Assembly (NCBI GenBank): GCA_019925105.1
Contig: JAHGAU010000001.1
Coordinates: 930,001-994,000 of the forward strand
Direction: 5' to 3'
DNA from: Niebla homalea
Taxonomy: Eukaryota; Ascomycota; Lecanoromycetes; Lecanorales; Ramalinaceae
DNA: 64,000 nucleotides
Below are positions 20,038 through 33,600 of this stretch, piece after piece. The notes under the pieces were generated by a model. It saw only the letters and a program-made list of their open reading frames with translations, did not search any database and had not been told where the DNA came from. The stretch's first letter is position 1, and each line of letters opens with the position of its first letter. Both the position numbers and the translations under genes were made by a program.

Positions 20038-20931
20038 CAGAAGACGCACTTGGGGTGAACCCATTTTCTGCACTTCTCAGGATACCGGGTAAGTAAGACA
20101 CCTAGCGTGGGGCCCGTAACGGCCTTAAACTAGTGGATTTAGGGGCCGGAACGCCCGAAAACTACCGAAACGTGGGCCAAAAGCGAGCCAATAGGGTGCG
20201 AATAACCCTGAAACTTCAAAAATAGGCCTGAGCCAATAAGTTCTTTGCGGGTAACGAGTACCCCATAGGGGGGCTCGTGCGCAAAACGTGATGCCCTGAG
20301 TGGACCGGTTAGGTACCCTCCGGGGATCGGCTTGAATGCGGGATTTTCGAGTGCGGGCCCTGCGGGGACCGGCTTAACTGCGGGTCTTTAGTGGTCCGGG
20401 TGCCCTTCCACTGTTGGGTATCTGGTCCTAAAGGGCCGGCTGGGTTATGCCCTTGCGGGGGCCTCTGAACCCGAAAAGTGGGCCATGCCTTACGGGGCCT
20501 CTGAGCCTTTCGAGTGCGGTACCTTTGCGGGGGACCGGCTCAACCCCGGAACATGCCCTTACGGGGGCCTCTGAGTCCAAAGTGGTCACCCCCTGCGGGG
20601 GCTCTTATCACTCCTGGTAGGTGATCCCCACAGGGGCTCTCACTGAAACCTGAAGTCCGGTGCCCTGCGGGGGCCGGCTTTACCCTGGAGCGCGGTACCC
20701 TTGCGGGAGACCGGCTCAACCTCGGGACATGCTTTTACGGGGGCCTCTGAGCCCTACCGAGTGCGACACCCTGCGGGGGTCGACTTACCCTGGAGTACGG
20801 TGCCCCGCGGGGACCGGCTTAACCCCGGTAGGTGATCCCTATAGGGGCTCTTACTGGATACCGAAGTCGGGCCTTACGAGTAGGGCCTCCAGCCTGGGGT
20901 AACCCCCTAGAGGCGTGGTTTTAGTAGCCTA

Positions 20932-20951
20932 TGCACTTAGGGACGAGTGCA
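20932..20951 (+). other. Conserved hairpin before the polypurine tract of the TRIM
   Basis: TGCACTTAGGGACGAGTGCA folds into a stem with a GGGA-containing loop. Copy 1 has TGGGCTCGGGGACGAGCCCA (minus strand, 11920-11939). At two stem positions both partners differ between copies yet pairing is kept (G-C versus C-G, and G-C versus A-T), while the loop-side GGGACGAG is constant. This supports a functional RNA structure in the element's transcript. Confidence 0.6.
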
Positions 20952-20966
20952 TAGGAGGGGAAGTAA

Positions 20967-21111
20967 TGTTAGCGCTTATACGCACCCCGCAGGGGTGGCC
21001 CTTAGGGCCTAACACCCCTTATATGGTAATAGCGGCTTACCCCTAAGCGCTATTACCTGCCCAGGTTAGCTACTTTTGCCCTTCGTGGCCGAGTGGTTAT
21101 CCGTCCTAACA
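20967..21111 (+). repeat. TRIM copy 2, 3' LTR
   Basis: Identical to the 5' LTR except for one G-to-A difference near base 14 (ATGCGC versus ATACGC). It directly follows the purine-rich tract. Confidence 0.9.
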
Positions 21112-24100
21112 GGCGGTAATAAAAGTATTAGCGAAAAAAGGCGAAAGGAATTAAGAAGGTTATATATAAAATAAAAAAGTGACGGGAAAAACTTTATAGA
21201 TACGGGTAAAAGTAAGTTAAGTAATAAAAATTACGAAAATAGCATTTATATTAATAATAAAAAAATAAAAGTTAAAAAGAAAACGGCGGTATTAAAAAAA
21301 ACGAAGATAATAATTATATAATTATCGGGTAAAAAAAAAGAAGAATATAATTATAAAAATAAACCCTTTATAATTAATAAAAACGTTTAAAATAATAAAA
21401 AAGCCGTTAATAAAGTAGATTATTACGGTACGTAAACTATAAAGTAAAGATATCTTTCTTAATATAACCTTATTAAAAGTGAAACAGAAACTTAAGAAAT
21501 TAAAAGGATAAATTAATAAAAAGGGGTATAAAACGGTAAAGGTATTAAAGTAATCGTTTATTATCGCGGTAAATAAGATATATTTAATAAGGTTTATAAA
21601 GGAGGAAAAGGAGGCTACCTTAAAACGGATAAAAAAAAAAGAATATAATTTTTTATCTTGGGTTAAAAATTATTAATTATAGTTTTCCCCGTAATAAAGA
21701 AATTAAATGTTTTTAATCGGATAAAGAAATACTTTATAGTTATCCTAAACGTAACGTTAATAAAAATATATAATAATATCCTTAATAAAAGGGTAATAAA
21801 AGGTAAATCCCTTAAATTAATAAGGCTATAAGATTAAACGGTAGATATTTATTAATGCTTTAAATATTAAGGATATAAATATATTATTACGAGGTACCTT
21901 AATAATATAAAGTATATAATATACGTTAAAGGGTATAATATATATAAATATACGGGCTTAATAATAAAAAGCCTAATAAAGAACGCGTTAAAATACGTAA
22001 TATATAAGAATAATAATTACTTAAGATAAGATTCATAATATATAATAAGGGTTAAAGAAACTTAACGTAAGGAAATTAAGATAACAATTAAAATATAACA
22101 TTATAATTTATATAAATTTAAACCGATAAAATAGTTAAAAACGATTTTAAGATATAAATAAAATCCGTTAAATAAAGAAAATTAAAACATAATAATTAAT
22201 AACGTAAAAAAAAGGAAGCTTATAATAATATTAATTTTTAAAATTAACCATTTAACCGGGATAATTATTATAGTAAGAAAATTAAAATAAATAACGTTTA
22301 ATTTTAAGGAAAAACCGTTTATATAAATAAAAGTTAATAAAAAGAACTTAATAAAAGTTAATATATAATACGTTTATACTTTTAAGGGTAATATAATATA
22401 ATATACGTAAAGAAGTAATTAAAACTATAATATTAATATTTAAATTTAAAAAAATAAAAAATATTAATATTATAATAATATAAAAATATAAAAATTATTC
22501 TATAATTTATATATATATTTTTTAATTAACCCGGGAAATAGTTTTTATTTAACCTTTAAAGGAAATAAAATAATACGGATATATTTCTTTATAAATAAAA
22601 GGTTAAATATAGATAATTAAAACGTTATTTATTACGGAAGGAATTTATATACGCTCCGAATAATACGAAAAAAAAATACTGGAAGAAATCTGAATATTTA
22701 TAATATATATAATCCGTTATTAATTAATAAAAAAAAACCTTTTATAATCCCGTTATTTAAGGATATTATAGCCGTATTTAATGAATATTTCTTAATAAGA
22801 GATTTTAATCTTTATTATATTAAGTAAAATAAAGAAGGGTGTATAATTAATTATGTTAAATTTAAAGAGTTATTAATAATTATTATCCGGTCCGATTTCG
22901 CGTTATTAACATTAAAAAAGACTATAATATAAAAAGGCTAAAATGTTAAGATTATAATCGATTTAATATTTAACTCCGAAGGTATTATTAATATAATTAT
23001 TATATATAAATTATGAAAGGACTTAAAATATAACTCGGATTATATACCGATATAAATAATCCTGGATTAAACCGTTAATATAACCTTATTATTACCGGTA
23101 AAAAGAACGTAAAAAACGGTTAAGGAAATAGAGGTTCATATAAAAACGGAGGAAATAATAATATAATTCGCGGATTTCTTTTAATTAAATAATAAAGATT
23201 AAATCGACCTTTTTATAAAGTAAGTAATAAAAGTATTAAATAAAATAATCAATAAAATAATTTTAATAATAAAGCTTTTTTAAAGAGTTAAAACTTATTA
23301 AAATAAAGGGTATATAACTACGCCTATAAAAGTAAAAAAATTAATTAAATAAACTTTTAAATATAAAAATTAAAAGATACTTAATTAATTAAAGGTTACT
23401 TAAAAAAAAAGGAAAAAATTATTAAGAAAATTAAGTAAATATACTTTTAATTTACGGTATATAACTTAATAGTTTTACCTTATAATATTTAGAAGTTAAC
23501 GAAATATAATAAAGAATAAAGTAAAAAACCAAACTTTATTCTTAAATTCTTATTTTTTAAAAGACCCGATAATATATTAATTAATACCTTTAATGGTAAG
23601 ATTAAGGCCCTTAAAAAAGTATTTTTCCCCCTTCCGTTAAAAGTTAATTGAAACGATATTAATAACGTTATATACTTTAACCCTATATTAATAAATAAGG
23701 TAATAATATAAGATATAATAATTAAAACGATTAATAAATTAAAGAAGGATAAAGCCCCGGGATTAAATAAGATTTTTAATAAACTCTTATTAATAATAAC
23801 CTTACCGTTTAAAAGGGTTTTTACTTATTTTTTTTTAATATATTTTAATATTAATTATTATTTACGTAAGTTTAAGGAAGTAAAAACGATTATTTTTAAA
23901 AAATTTATTAAGCCAGATTATTTTAAAATAAAGTCTTATAAACCTATTATACTCCTTTATACGTTAAGGAAAACCTTAAAGATAATAATAATAAAGATCC
24001 TTAATAATTATATAGAGAATTATAAACTTCTCCCTGGTTAATAAATGGGAATAAAGAAAAATTAATTAATAAAAATAGCCCTTAAAGGATTAATCGATAA

Positions 24101-26090
24101 CGTATATACGGTATAAAATTACGGGAAGAAATATATTATAAGTTTTCTTTCCCTTAATATCGTAAATGCCTTTAATAAAATAAATTTTTAAAAATTATTA
24201 TATAACTTAAGAAAGAAAAGGATATTACTTTTTTTAATTAAGTAAATAAAGAATTTCTTAAGTAATTGAGTTATATCGATTAACCTAAAATAAAAAATAA
24301 GTTTAATAAAGCCCGTTATAATGGAAATTTTTTAAGGATCGTTTATTTCTTTTATATTATTTTTATTTTTTAATAAATTATTAATTAAAAAGCTTATTAA
24401 ATTAAAATAAAAGGTTTAAATTAAAAGCTTTATTAATAACGTTTACCTTTTAGTTTATAATACTTTTATTGGTATATAATTTAGAATTAAAATAAGCTTA
24501 TAAAGTCTATCTTTAATAAATAAGAACTTATAAGGTTTAATTTATATTATATAAGTACGAGTTTATTTATATAATTAAAAGCTTAAAGTTATATAATATA
24601 ATAATTATAATAAACTTAAGTAGAGTTATAATAAAGCCAGATACTAATATTAAAGTCTTTAACCTTTAAGTAAACGGAAAGTTCAATTAAAAAGATTATA
24701 TAAAAAAGGCTTTAAAAAAATAACTTTATAAGAAAAAGGCTTTATTTATCTTATTATATTAATATAAAGAGTTACGTTATAGAAAACCTAGATTATTTAT
24801 TAAATCGTAATAAAGTTAACTATAATATATATTACGGTTATTTAATATATACTTAAAAGTATTTTAAAATATAAGAAAGAGTTTATTTAGATATTATAGA
24901 AAGTCTAAAACCGGTATTTAAGAATAATTAATAATATTTATAAAGTAACTTTTATTTCAATATTAAAGTTTAAAGTTTTTATATTATTAATTAAAGTCTT
25001 ATTAAATTAAATAATTACTTAAATAAGGTTAAAAAGATATATATACTTAATTATAATAATAAGAAACAGACGGATCCGTTAAAATCTTAATAAATTTTAA
25101 ATTAAAAAGAATAAATTAAGGATATTTATCCCCTTTTTTATTAAAACGAAATAGGAATAAATTAAGAAGGAAATTAACTTTATTAATATTTTAAAGGTTA
25201 ATTTAAATATATATAAATTCCCGTTAAACGTAAAAAAGATTAAGATTAAAGGAATTTAAAGAATAAAAGCTATAGCGATTACTTTATAAACTATAATAAA
25301 ATAAATTAAATATTAACGGAAATATAAAGACTTTATACTTTAAAGTTATTATTATTTAATTCTTAACGATAAAAAGATTATTAATAAGTATTTCCGTTAT
25401 TATAATATTATAAAAAAGGGTAATAACGTATTAATAATTTAATTCCGGACGGGTAAAAATAATTTAATTTACTTTTTATTTATTATATATATTAGAGGTC
25501 GGATAAACGCCGGATATAAATATAAATAAAGAAAATAAGACGTTATATATATTTTTATTTTTTATTTTTTATTTATAAAGATTAAATTAAAACTTATAAT
25601 AAAAGTTAATACTTATAATTACCGTTAAATATTATTTATAAAGCGAAATATCCGGGTAACCGTTAAATTTATAATATTTACCGGATTATTATTATAGTTT
25701 AATTTTATTATAGAAATAAATAAAATTATTAAAGACCTTACGGAGAAAACTTATTACCGGTTAAGGAAGAAAAAGAAAAGCGGAAACCGGTTATATTAAT
25801 TATATAAACCGGAAAATATCTTTTATAACCGTAAAGATATAATAATAAATATTTATTAAAAGTCTTTAAAAAAATTAACGGCAATAATAATATAAAAGGG
25901 GTATATATTAAATACGTAAGTATTAATAAGGATATTTAAAGGTATTATATAGGGTTAAAATAATATAAATATATAAAGAAGCAAAAGAACAATAAGTTTA
26001 AAGGTAGCCTTTATAAGGATATAGTTATAATATTATGGATTTTCTTAAGGGAGTTAGAATATAAAAAGTGTATAAATAAATTATTACTTT

Positions 26091-29000
26091 GATTTATTAA
26101 TTATTTTTAAAGCCTAAAGGATGGCGACGAACAAAGGGACCCCAGAGGTCCAAAACGATACGTATATACATAGCTCTAGCGACAATAAGGGGAATATATT
26201 AAGTATAATAAGTGGAAGTAATATAATAGTTAAGAATAAGGTAATAAACGGGTAAGTAACTTATATTAATAAAAACGGTAATAATATATACGGGTAATAT
26301 AATAATAATAAACCGGATAACGCTTAAAATAAATAAGGGAATTAAGGTTAATAAAATATACGTATTAAAGCGTATAAAACGCGTAATAATAATATAGAAA
26401 TAATAAATAAATAAAAGGGTAAGAAGGCCGGTACGGTATTAATAATAAAGGATATAAACGGAAGGAAAGGGTAGGAAAACCGTAATAAAAGTACTATTAA
26501 AGGTATATAAAAGGGAAATAAAGCTAATAAAAAGGATGGGACCTTAAGGGATTAAAAATAAGGGGCAGAGATAATATATCGCCCGGTAAAGGAGGGTCAA
26601 AAAAGCGGTAAAGGAAATAATAAAGGCCTTAAAAAAACTCCTTATAATAAAGTAAAAGGATATTACGTTAAAGATTTAACCAATACTATAAATTAAATTA
26701 AAAAGCGTAAAAGACTTCTATATAAAGGTAAAAGTAAAATTAAGGGAAACGGAGTGTTTACGGGGCTTTTAAAAAACGGAAATAAAAACGTTAATAAAAA
26801 ATAAAAACGGCGGTTTAAGGTTAAGTATATAAAATGAAAGTATAAAAACGGCGGCCTTTTAAATAAAAAAAAATTAAGTAACGAAAATAATAAAAAGGGT
26901 ACCCGTAGTAGAGAATAAAAGGATAACGGAGGAAAAAGCGGTTATATTAAAAAAGGCGAAAATAATAATAATTTATTTATTTAATAATAAAAAAAAGAAT
27001 ACGGCAATAAAAATAAACCCGTTATAATTAATAAAGGCTTTTAAAATAACGAAAGAATTATTAATAAAATAAATTATTATAATATATAAATTATAAAATA
27101 AGGATATCCTTTTTAATATAATATCTTTAAAGGTAAAAGAAAGCTTAAAGAAATTTAAAACTTAAATTAATAAAGGAGAATAGAAATCGGTTAAGATTTT
27201 AAGGTAATTATTTACCGTTATAATAAATAAAATATATTTATTATATTTTAAAGAAACCAAGAAAAAAATTATATTAAAGAATATAAAAAAGGAAAATAAG
27301 GTTTTTTACTTAAAGCTTAAGATTATTAATTATAAACTTCTACCGGTAATAAAAAAACCTAATTTTTTAAGACGTATAAAAAGGTATTTTATCATTATAT
27401 TAAGTATAACGTTAATAAAAATATATAATAACGTTTTAAATAAAAGGATTATTAAAAAGGGATTTCTTAAAATAACTTAATTATAAAATAAAACGGTTAA
27501 TATTTATTAATATTTTAAGTATTAAAATTATAAATATATTATTATAAAATACTTTAATATTATAAAATATACGGTTTACGTTAAAGGTTACGATACTTAT
27601 AAATATATAAAGTTAATAATTAAGGGGCTTATAAAGAATATATTTAAATATATTATATATAATAAGGAAGGATACCCAATATAAGATTTTAAATATATAA
27701 TAAAAGTTAAGGAGATTAAACGTAAGGAAACCCGGATAATTATAAAAATTTAATGGTATAATACGTATAAGATTAATTTAATAAATTAATTAAAAATAAC
27801 CTTAAAACGTAAACTTAATTAATTAAATAATAAAAGATAAATAATAATAAAAAAGAAAAAACTCTTTATAATTTTAACCTTAAAAGCCGGCCGTTTTACG
27901 TCTTTAATAATAACCGGGAAAATATTAAGTTAAAAAACGTTTAACTTTAATAAGAAGTTTATAATTTAAATAAATATAAAAAAAAGAATTTTTATAAAAA
28001 TTAATATATAATAAATTAACGTTTTTAAGAATAATATAATATAATATCCGTAACGAAGGAATTAAAGCTATAATATTAATATTTAAGTTTAAAAAGTTAA
28101 AAACGTTAACGTTATAATAATATAAAAATTATTATATAGCTTATATATATATTTATTTATTAATTTAAAGGAAAGGTTTTATTTAGCCTTTAAAGGGGAT
28201 AAAATAATTAAAATATACTTCTTTATAAATAAGTAGCCTAATATAAATAATTAAGATATTATTTATTATAATAAAAACCTTTATATATTTTATATTATAA
28301 AAAAAAGGACTTAAAAAGCGATTTTAATATTTATAACGTATATAATCCGTTATTAATTAATAAAAAAAAACCTTTTATAATACCGTTACTTAAAGAAATC
28401 TTAATTATTTTAAATAAATATATATTGTTTAAAAACTTTAACTTATATTATTATATATAAAATAAAAAAGGATATATAATAAATTACGTTAAATCGGATA
28501 ATTTATTAATAATTATTACTTAAGTTAATTTCTTATTATTAATATTATAAGGGACTATTATATAAAAGAATTATAAATTTAAAATAACGATTAATTTAGC
28601 CTTTAATACGGAAAAGGTTGTTAATATAATTATAATATATAAACTATAAAAAGACTTAAAATATAACTCGGATTATATACCAATATAAATAACCTTAAAT
28701 TAAACCGTTAATACGACCATATTATTACCGGTAAGGAAGGCATAAAAAACGGTTAAAAAATAAAGATTTATATAAAAGTAAAGGAAATAATAATATAATT
28801 CACAAACTTCCCTTAATTAAATAATAGAAACCGGATTAACCTTTTTATAAAATAAATAATAAAGGTATTAAATAAAATAATCGATAAAATTATTTTAATA
28901 ATAAAACCCTTTTAAAAAGTTAAAATTTATTAAAATGAAAAGTATATAATTACAATTATAAAGGCGAAAAAATTAATTAAATAAACTTTTAAGTATAAGA

Positions 29001-31911
29001 ATTAAGAAATACTTAATTAATTAAGGATTACTTAAAAAGAAAAAAAGAAAATTATTAAAAAATTAAATAAATATATTTTTAATTTATAATATATAACTTA
29101 ATAATTTCACTTTATAATATTTAAAAGTTAATAAAATATAATAGAAAATAGAATAGGAAATTAAAGTTTATTTTTAAATTCCCGCCCCTTAAGAAACTTA
29201 ATAATATATTAATTAATACCTTTAATAATAAAATTAAAGTCCTTAAAAAACATTTTTCTTCCCTCCGTTAAAAGTTAATTTAAATAATATTAATGGCGTT
29301 TTATACCCCGACCTTATATTAATAAATAAAGTAATAATATAAGATATAATAATTAAAGCGATTAATAAATTAAAAAAGAATAAAGCCTTAGGATTAAATA
29401 AGATTCCTAATAGATTCCTAATAATAATAATTTTACCTTTTAAAAAGGTTTTTACTTACCTCTTTTAAGCATATTTTAACGTTAATTACTATTTATGTAA
29501 ATTTAAAAAAATAAAAATAATTATTTTTAAGAAATTTATTAAGCCGGATTACTTTAAAATAAAGTCTTATAAACTTATTATATTCCTATATACGTTAAGG
29601 AAGGCCTTAAAAACGGTAATAACAAAAATCCTTAATAATTATATAAAAAACTACGGACTTCTCTATAACCAATAAATAAAAATAAAGAAAAATTAATTAA
29701 TAGAAATAACCCTTAAAAGATTAATCGATAATATATATATAATATAAGGTTACGGGAAGAAATATATTATAAATCTTTTTTCTTTCGATATTATAAGTAT
29801 TTTTAATAAAATAAATTATTAAAAATTATTATATAACTTAAGGAAAAAAAGGATATTACTTTTTTTAATTAAGTAAACGAAAAGTTTCTTAAGTAATTAA
29901 ATTATATCGATTAACTTAGGATAAAAAATAAGCTTAATAAAGCCCGTTATAACGGGGATTCCTTAAAAATTATTTATTTTTTTTATATTATTCTTATTCT
30001 TTAACGGTTTATTAATTAAAAAGCTTATTAAGTTAAAATAAAAAGTTTAAGTTAAAAACTTTATCAATAATATTCACCTTTTAACCTATAATATTTTTAT
30101 ATATATAAATTATTTAGAACCATAATAAACCTATAAAGTCTATCTTTAATAAATAAGAACTTACGGGACTTAATTTACATTATATAAATATGAATTTATT
30201 TATATAATTAAAAGCCCGAAGCTATATAATATAATAATTATAATAAACTTAAATAAAGTTATAATAAAACCGGATATTAATATTAAAGTCCTTAATTTTT
30301 AAGTAAATAAGAAGCTCGATTAAAAAAACTATATAAAAAAGGTTTAAAAGAAGATAACTTTATAGGAAAAGGGCCTTATTTATCTCGTTATATTAATATA
30401 AAGAATTACGTTATAGAAGGCCCGGATTATTTATTAGGTTATAATAAAGCTAGTTATAATATACGCTATAGCCATTTAATATATATTTAAAAGTATTCCG
30501 GGATATAAGAAAAAGTTTATTTAAATATTATAGAAAGTCTAAAATCAATATTTAAAAATAATTAACGGTACTTATAAAATAACCTTTATCCCAATATTAA
30601 AATTTAAGGTTTTTATACCGCCGATTAAAGTTTTATTAAATTAAATAATTGTTTAAATAAGGTTAAAGAAATATATATACTTAATTACGATAATAAAAAA
30701 CGGGCGAATCCGCTAGAATCTTAGTAAGCTTAAAGTTAAAAGAAATAAATTAAAAATACTTATTTCCCCTTTTATTAAGATAAAGTAAAAATAAGCAGAA
30801 AAGGAAATTAACCTTATTAATATCTTAAAGGTTAACTTAAACGGATATGAACTCCCGTTAAATATAAAAAAAACTGAAATTAAAGGGATTTAAAGAATAA
30901 AAATTATAACGATTACTTTATAAACTATAATAAAGTAAATTAAACGCTAATAAAAATATAAGGATTTTATACCTTAAAATCGTTATTATTTAACTTTTAA
31001 CGATAAAAAGATAATTAATAAATATTTCCGCTATTATAATATTATAAAAAAAGATAATAACGTATTAATAATTTAACTCCGGACGGGTAAAAACGGTTTA
31101 ATTTACTTCCTATTTATTATATATATTAAAAATCGGATAAATGCCGGATATAAATACGGATAAAGGAAGTAAAACGTTATATACGTCTTTATTTTTTATC
31201 CTTTATTTACGGAAATTAAGTTAAAACTTATTATAAAAGTTAATACTTATAATTACCGCCAGATATTATTTATAAAACGAAATATTCAGGTAGCCGTTAA
31301 GTTTATAATATTTATTAGACTATTATTATAGTTTAACCTTACTATAAAAATAAATAAAATTATTAAAAACCTTATAAAGAAAACTTATTATTAACTATAA
31401 AAGAAAAAAAGGAGCGGAAACCGGTTATATTAATTATATAAACCGGAAAGTATCTTTTATAATTATAAGGATATAATAGTAAATACTTATTAAAAGTCTT
31501 TAAAAAAGTTAACGGCAATAATAATATAAAAGGGATATATATTAAGCGCGTAAGTATTAATAAAAATATTTAAAGGTATTATATAAAATTAAAGTAATAT
31601 AGATATATAAAGGAGTAAAAAAGCAATAAGTTTAAAGATAACCCCTATAAGGATATAATCGTAATATTACGGATTTTCTTAAGGGAGTTAAAATATAAAA
31701 AGTATATAAATAAATTATTATTCTTTAAACGGCTATTAACATCCTTTACCTTAAAGGATAAAAAGTAAAGGCCTAGTAAACGCCGGTTTTTATCCTAACG
31801 TTATAAGTATCAGGTTTTTACGGTTACCAGTAAGGCCAAAAGGCCGCGTATTAAGGAACGCCGGAATTAGCTTAGCTAGACCCGTAGTATAAATCAATCA
31901 ATCAATCAATC
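26091..31911 (+). mobile_element. LINE C, Tad1-type, inserted in LINE B
   Basis: Exact 13-base duplication AAATTATTACTTT at 26078-26090 and 31912-31924. Uninterrupted copy of 5821 bases with a 30-base leader, ORF1 start ATGGCGACGAAC at 26121 and frame MATNKGTPEVQNDTYIHSSS. Zinc-knuckle region near 27490-27600, with Cys codons turned to Tyr but a K-G-Y-D-T-Y-K-Y pattern still visible. The polymerase box near 30055-30090 reads FINNIHLLTYN. The 3' end has the conserved GCCGCGTATTAAGGAACGCC and an (ATCA)n tail. Best reference copy of the family here. Inactive through dozens of stops. Confidence 0.92.
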
Positions 31912-32126
31912 AAATTATTACTTTTTAAACGGCCGTTAATATCCTTTACCTTAAGGGATAAAGGGTAAAGGCTTAATAAACGCCGGTTTTTACCTTAACG
32001 TTATAAGTATTAAATTTTTATAATTATTAGTAAGGTTAAAAGGCCGCGTATTAAGGAACGCCGGAATTAGCTTAACTAGACTTATAGTATAAATTAATCA
32101 ATCAATCAATTAATAATAATAAGCCG

Positions 32127-32640
32127 TAAGTATAAAATTAAAGTTATATTTTTCTTTACTTATTATCCTCCGGTTTTTAATATTGTAATATATTTATATA
32201 AATTAATATTTAAAGTTTTAATAATAATAATTTTATTTAATTAAGTAATCTTAAGTTATCTTTTAATAAAGAAGTTTAAAGTTTAATCGATTAATTTATT
32301 TAAATTCAGTTTATTTTTATTAAGAACTTATTATAATTAAAAATAAAAGTAAGAAATCTAATTTATATTTTTAATAAAAAGTCTATAAATTAATTATTAA
32401 TTAAAAGTTATTTTTCTTTTTTATATTTAAGAAAAAAAACGGAGAATCTAATTTATATTCTTAATAAGGAACCTATCGATTGATTATTAACTAAAATTTA
32501 ATTATCCTCCTTATAATTAAAAAGGAAATTGGAGAATTTAATTCATATTTTTAACGAAAAATTTATCGATCGATTATTAATTGGAAGTTAATCGTCCTTT
32601 ATTATTGAAGCTTAAATAAAAAGTAAAATAACGGGTATAA
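32127..32640. repeat. About 90-bp AT-rich tandem repeat, four copies
   Basis: Between about 32260 and 32610 a unit containing AGAATCTAATTTATATT and ATCGATTGATTATTAA recurs four times at about 90-base spacing. The later copies are less mutated. The remainder (32127-32260) continues the target sequence of LINE B without readable coding. Confidence 0.6.
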
Positions 32641-33230
32641 ATTCCCTATGATATATAAAAGTAATAAAGAAAATACCGTATTAAACCCTTTAATCTTTGA
32701 TAGCCCTTATAGCGATTACGAATACCCGATATAATTAAAGTTTCTTCCGATAAATATATTTAATCTTTTAAAATCTATAACGTTATCCTTATATTATTAA
32801 GGAAGATTTCACTTTTAATATAAAACCTTTATACTTAAAGATATTATATATTAATTCGTAAGCGTTAAGCCGGTAATAAACGGTATTTAGAAATTAAATA
32901 TTTACATAATAATATTAATTAATAGTCTTTTTAAGCTTATTTTTTTTATTAAAATAAATAAACTAAATCAGAAAAAACGAAAAAGAAGGGGAATAATTAA
33001 TATAAAATAAAGTTAAAGGATCCGTAAAAAAAAACTAAATAAACCGTAAGAAAAAGGGAATAGTAAGTATAAAATAGAGTTAAAGGATTAATAAGGCGTA
33101 AGACTTAATCTGGGTAGTTACTTAATATAGGCTGGATATAGACTATATTAATTAATCGAATTGAAATTCACTTTAAATAAGTAATTCTTAGCATAAATAC
33201 TTAAAAATAGATTATTTACGTTATATTACT
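32641..33230. other. AT-rich sequence with a possible ORF remnant
   Basis: At 32650-32740 the plus frame reads MIYKSNKENTVLNPLIFDSP and SDYEYPI before a stop, an unusually clean stretch for this region, but with no domain I recognise. The following bases to 33230 hold nothing readable. Confidence 0.3.
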
Positions 33231-33600
33231 ATAACTACGCTATATAATTACGCTATATTTACTATTACCTGCCTTATATCTATTGAAATATTACTTTATT
33301 TATTACTTAAGCTATATCTATTACCCGCCCGGTATTTACCACCTGCCCTACATATATAACTTTGCTGTATCCACCACCTAACATTTACTTACTAGCTAGG
33401 CTGTATCCACTACCTGTGCGGGATCCACCCCCTATACTGCTTTCGATAATACCTATAGAACCTCCGGCCATCCAAATTCCGAATCCGATCGATCGTTAAC
33501 TTAAGTTGAAATCTGAGGCAGCGATATCCGTTTAAGTTGGGATCTAAGGTAACGGTATCCTCCTAGGATTTAAGGTAATAATATCCTTTCTAAATTAAAG
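33231..33600. repeat. Two short degenerate tandem-repeat tracts
   Basis: From 33235 to 33440 a unit like GCTATATTTACTATTACCTG repeats with increasing GC content to the right (GCTGTATCCACTACCTGTGC). At 33505-33600 three units of about 31 bases follow: AAGTTGAAATCTGAGGCAGC, AAGTTGGGATCTAAGGTAAC and AGGATTTAAGGTAATAATAT, this time decaying to the right. The centre of the two tracts is the least mutated part. Confidence 0.6.

Larger units (their letters stand above)
19821..21111 (+). mobile_element. TRIM-like LTR element inside LINE B (copy 2), almost unmutated
   Basis: 1291 bases, flanked by a 5-base duplication GGCGG (19816-19820 and 21112-21116). LTRs of 145 bases (TGTTAG...CCTAACA) at both ends differ at one site. 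The 1001-base interior is GC-rich with no credible ORF and many degenerate repeats of CCCTGCGGGG and GACCGGCTTAACC type. An A-box-like TGGCCGAGTGG (19940-19950) lies at the end of the 5' LTR. A B-box-like GGTTCGATTCT (20027-20037) follows inside. A hairpin (20932-20951) and a purine tract AGGAGGGGAAG (20953-20963) precede the 3' LTR. No protease, integrase or polymerase, so it would depend on another element. Lack of RIP implies insertion after the LINEs decayed. Confidence 0.85.
19156..32113 (+). mobile_element. LINE B, Tad1-type, interrupted by a TRIM and by LINE C
   Basis: Exact 13-base duplication TAATAATAAGCCG at 19143-19155 and 32114-32126. ORF1 starts ATGGCGACGAACAACGGGAC at 19179. Zinc-knuckle region near 21840-21960: the C-x2-C-x4-H-x4-C positions now read mostly Tyr because TGT became TAT. 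Polymerase box at 24429-24470 reads FINNVYLLVYN (F-x-D-D with both Asp codons GAT/GAC turned to Asn). A C-terminal region with LRTGKNNLIYFL and the expected Cys/His positions lies near 25440-25680. Interrupted by the TRIM at 19821-21111 and by LINE C after 26090; its last 189 bases are at 31925-32113. Net length about 5.83 kb. Confidence 0.9.

Noticed and set aside
19930..20050. A functional tRNA-Leu or tRNA-Ser gene
   Set aside because: A-box and B-box are present, but acceptor and T stems do not pair convincingly and the same A-box occurs in every LTR of the element. Treated as a promoter-like feature of the TRIM.
19907..20902. ORFs on both strands within the TRIM copy in LINE B
   Set aside because: GC-rich non-coding repeats give chance open frames. 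Neither is preserved in the related copy at 11728-12710 and no domain is visible.
31925..32113. A separate 5'-truncated LINE copy after LINE C
   Set aside because: The 13-base duplication shows that this piece is the 3' end of LINE B displaced by insertion of LINE C.
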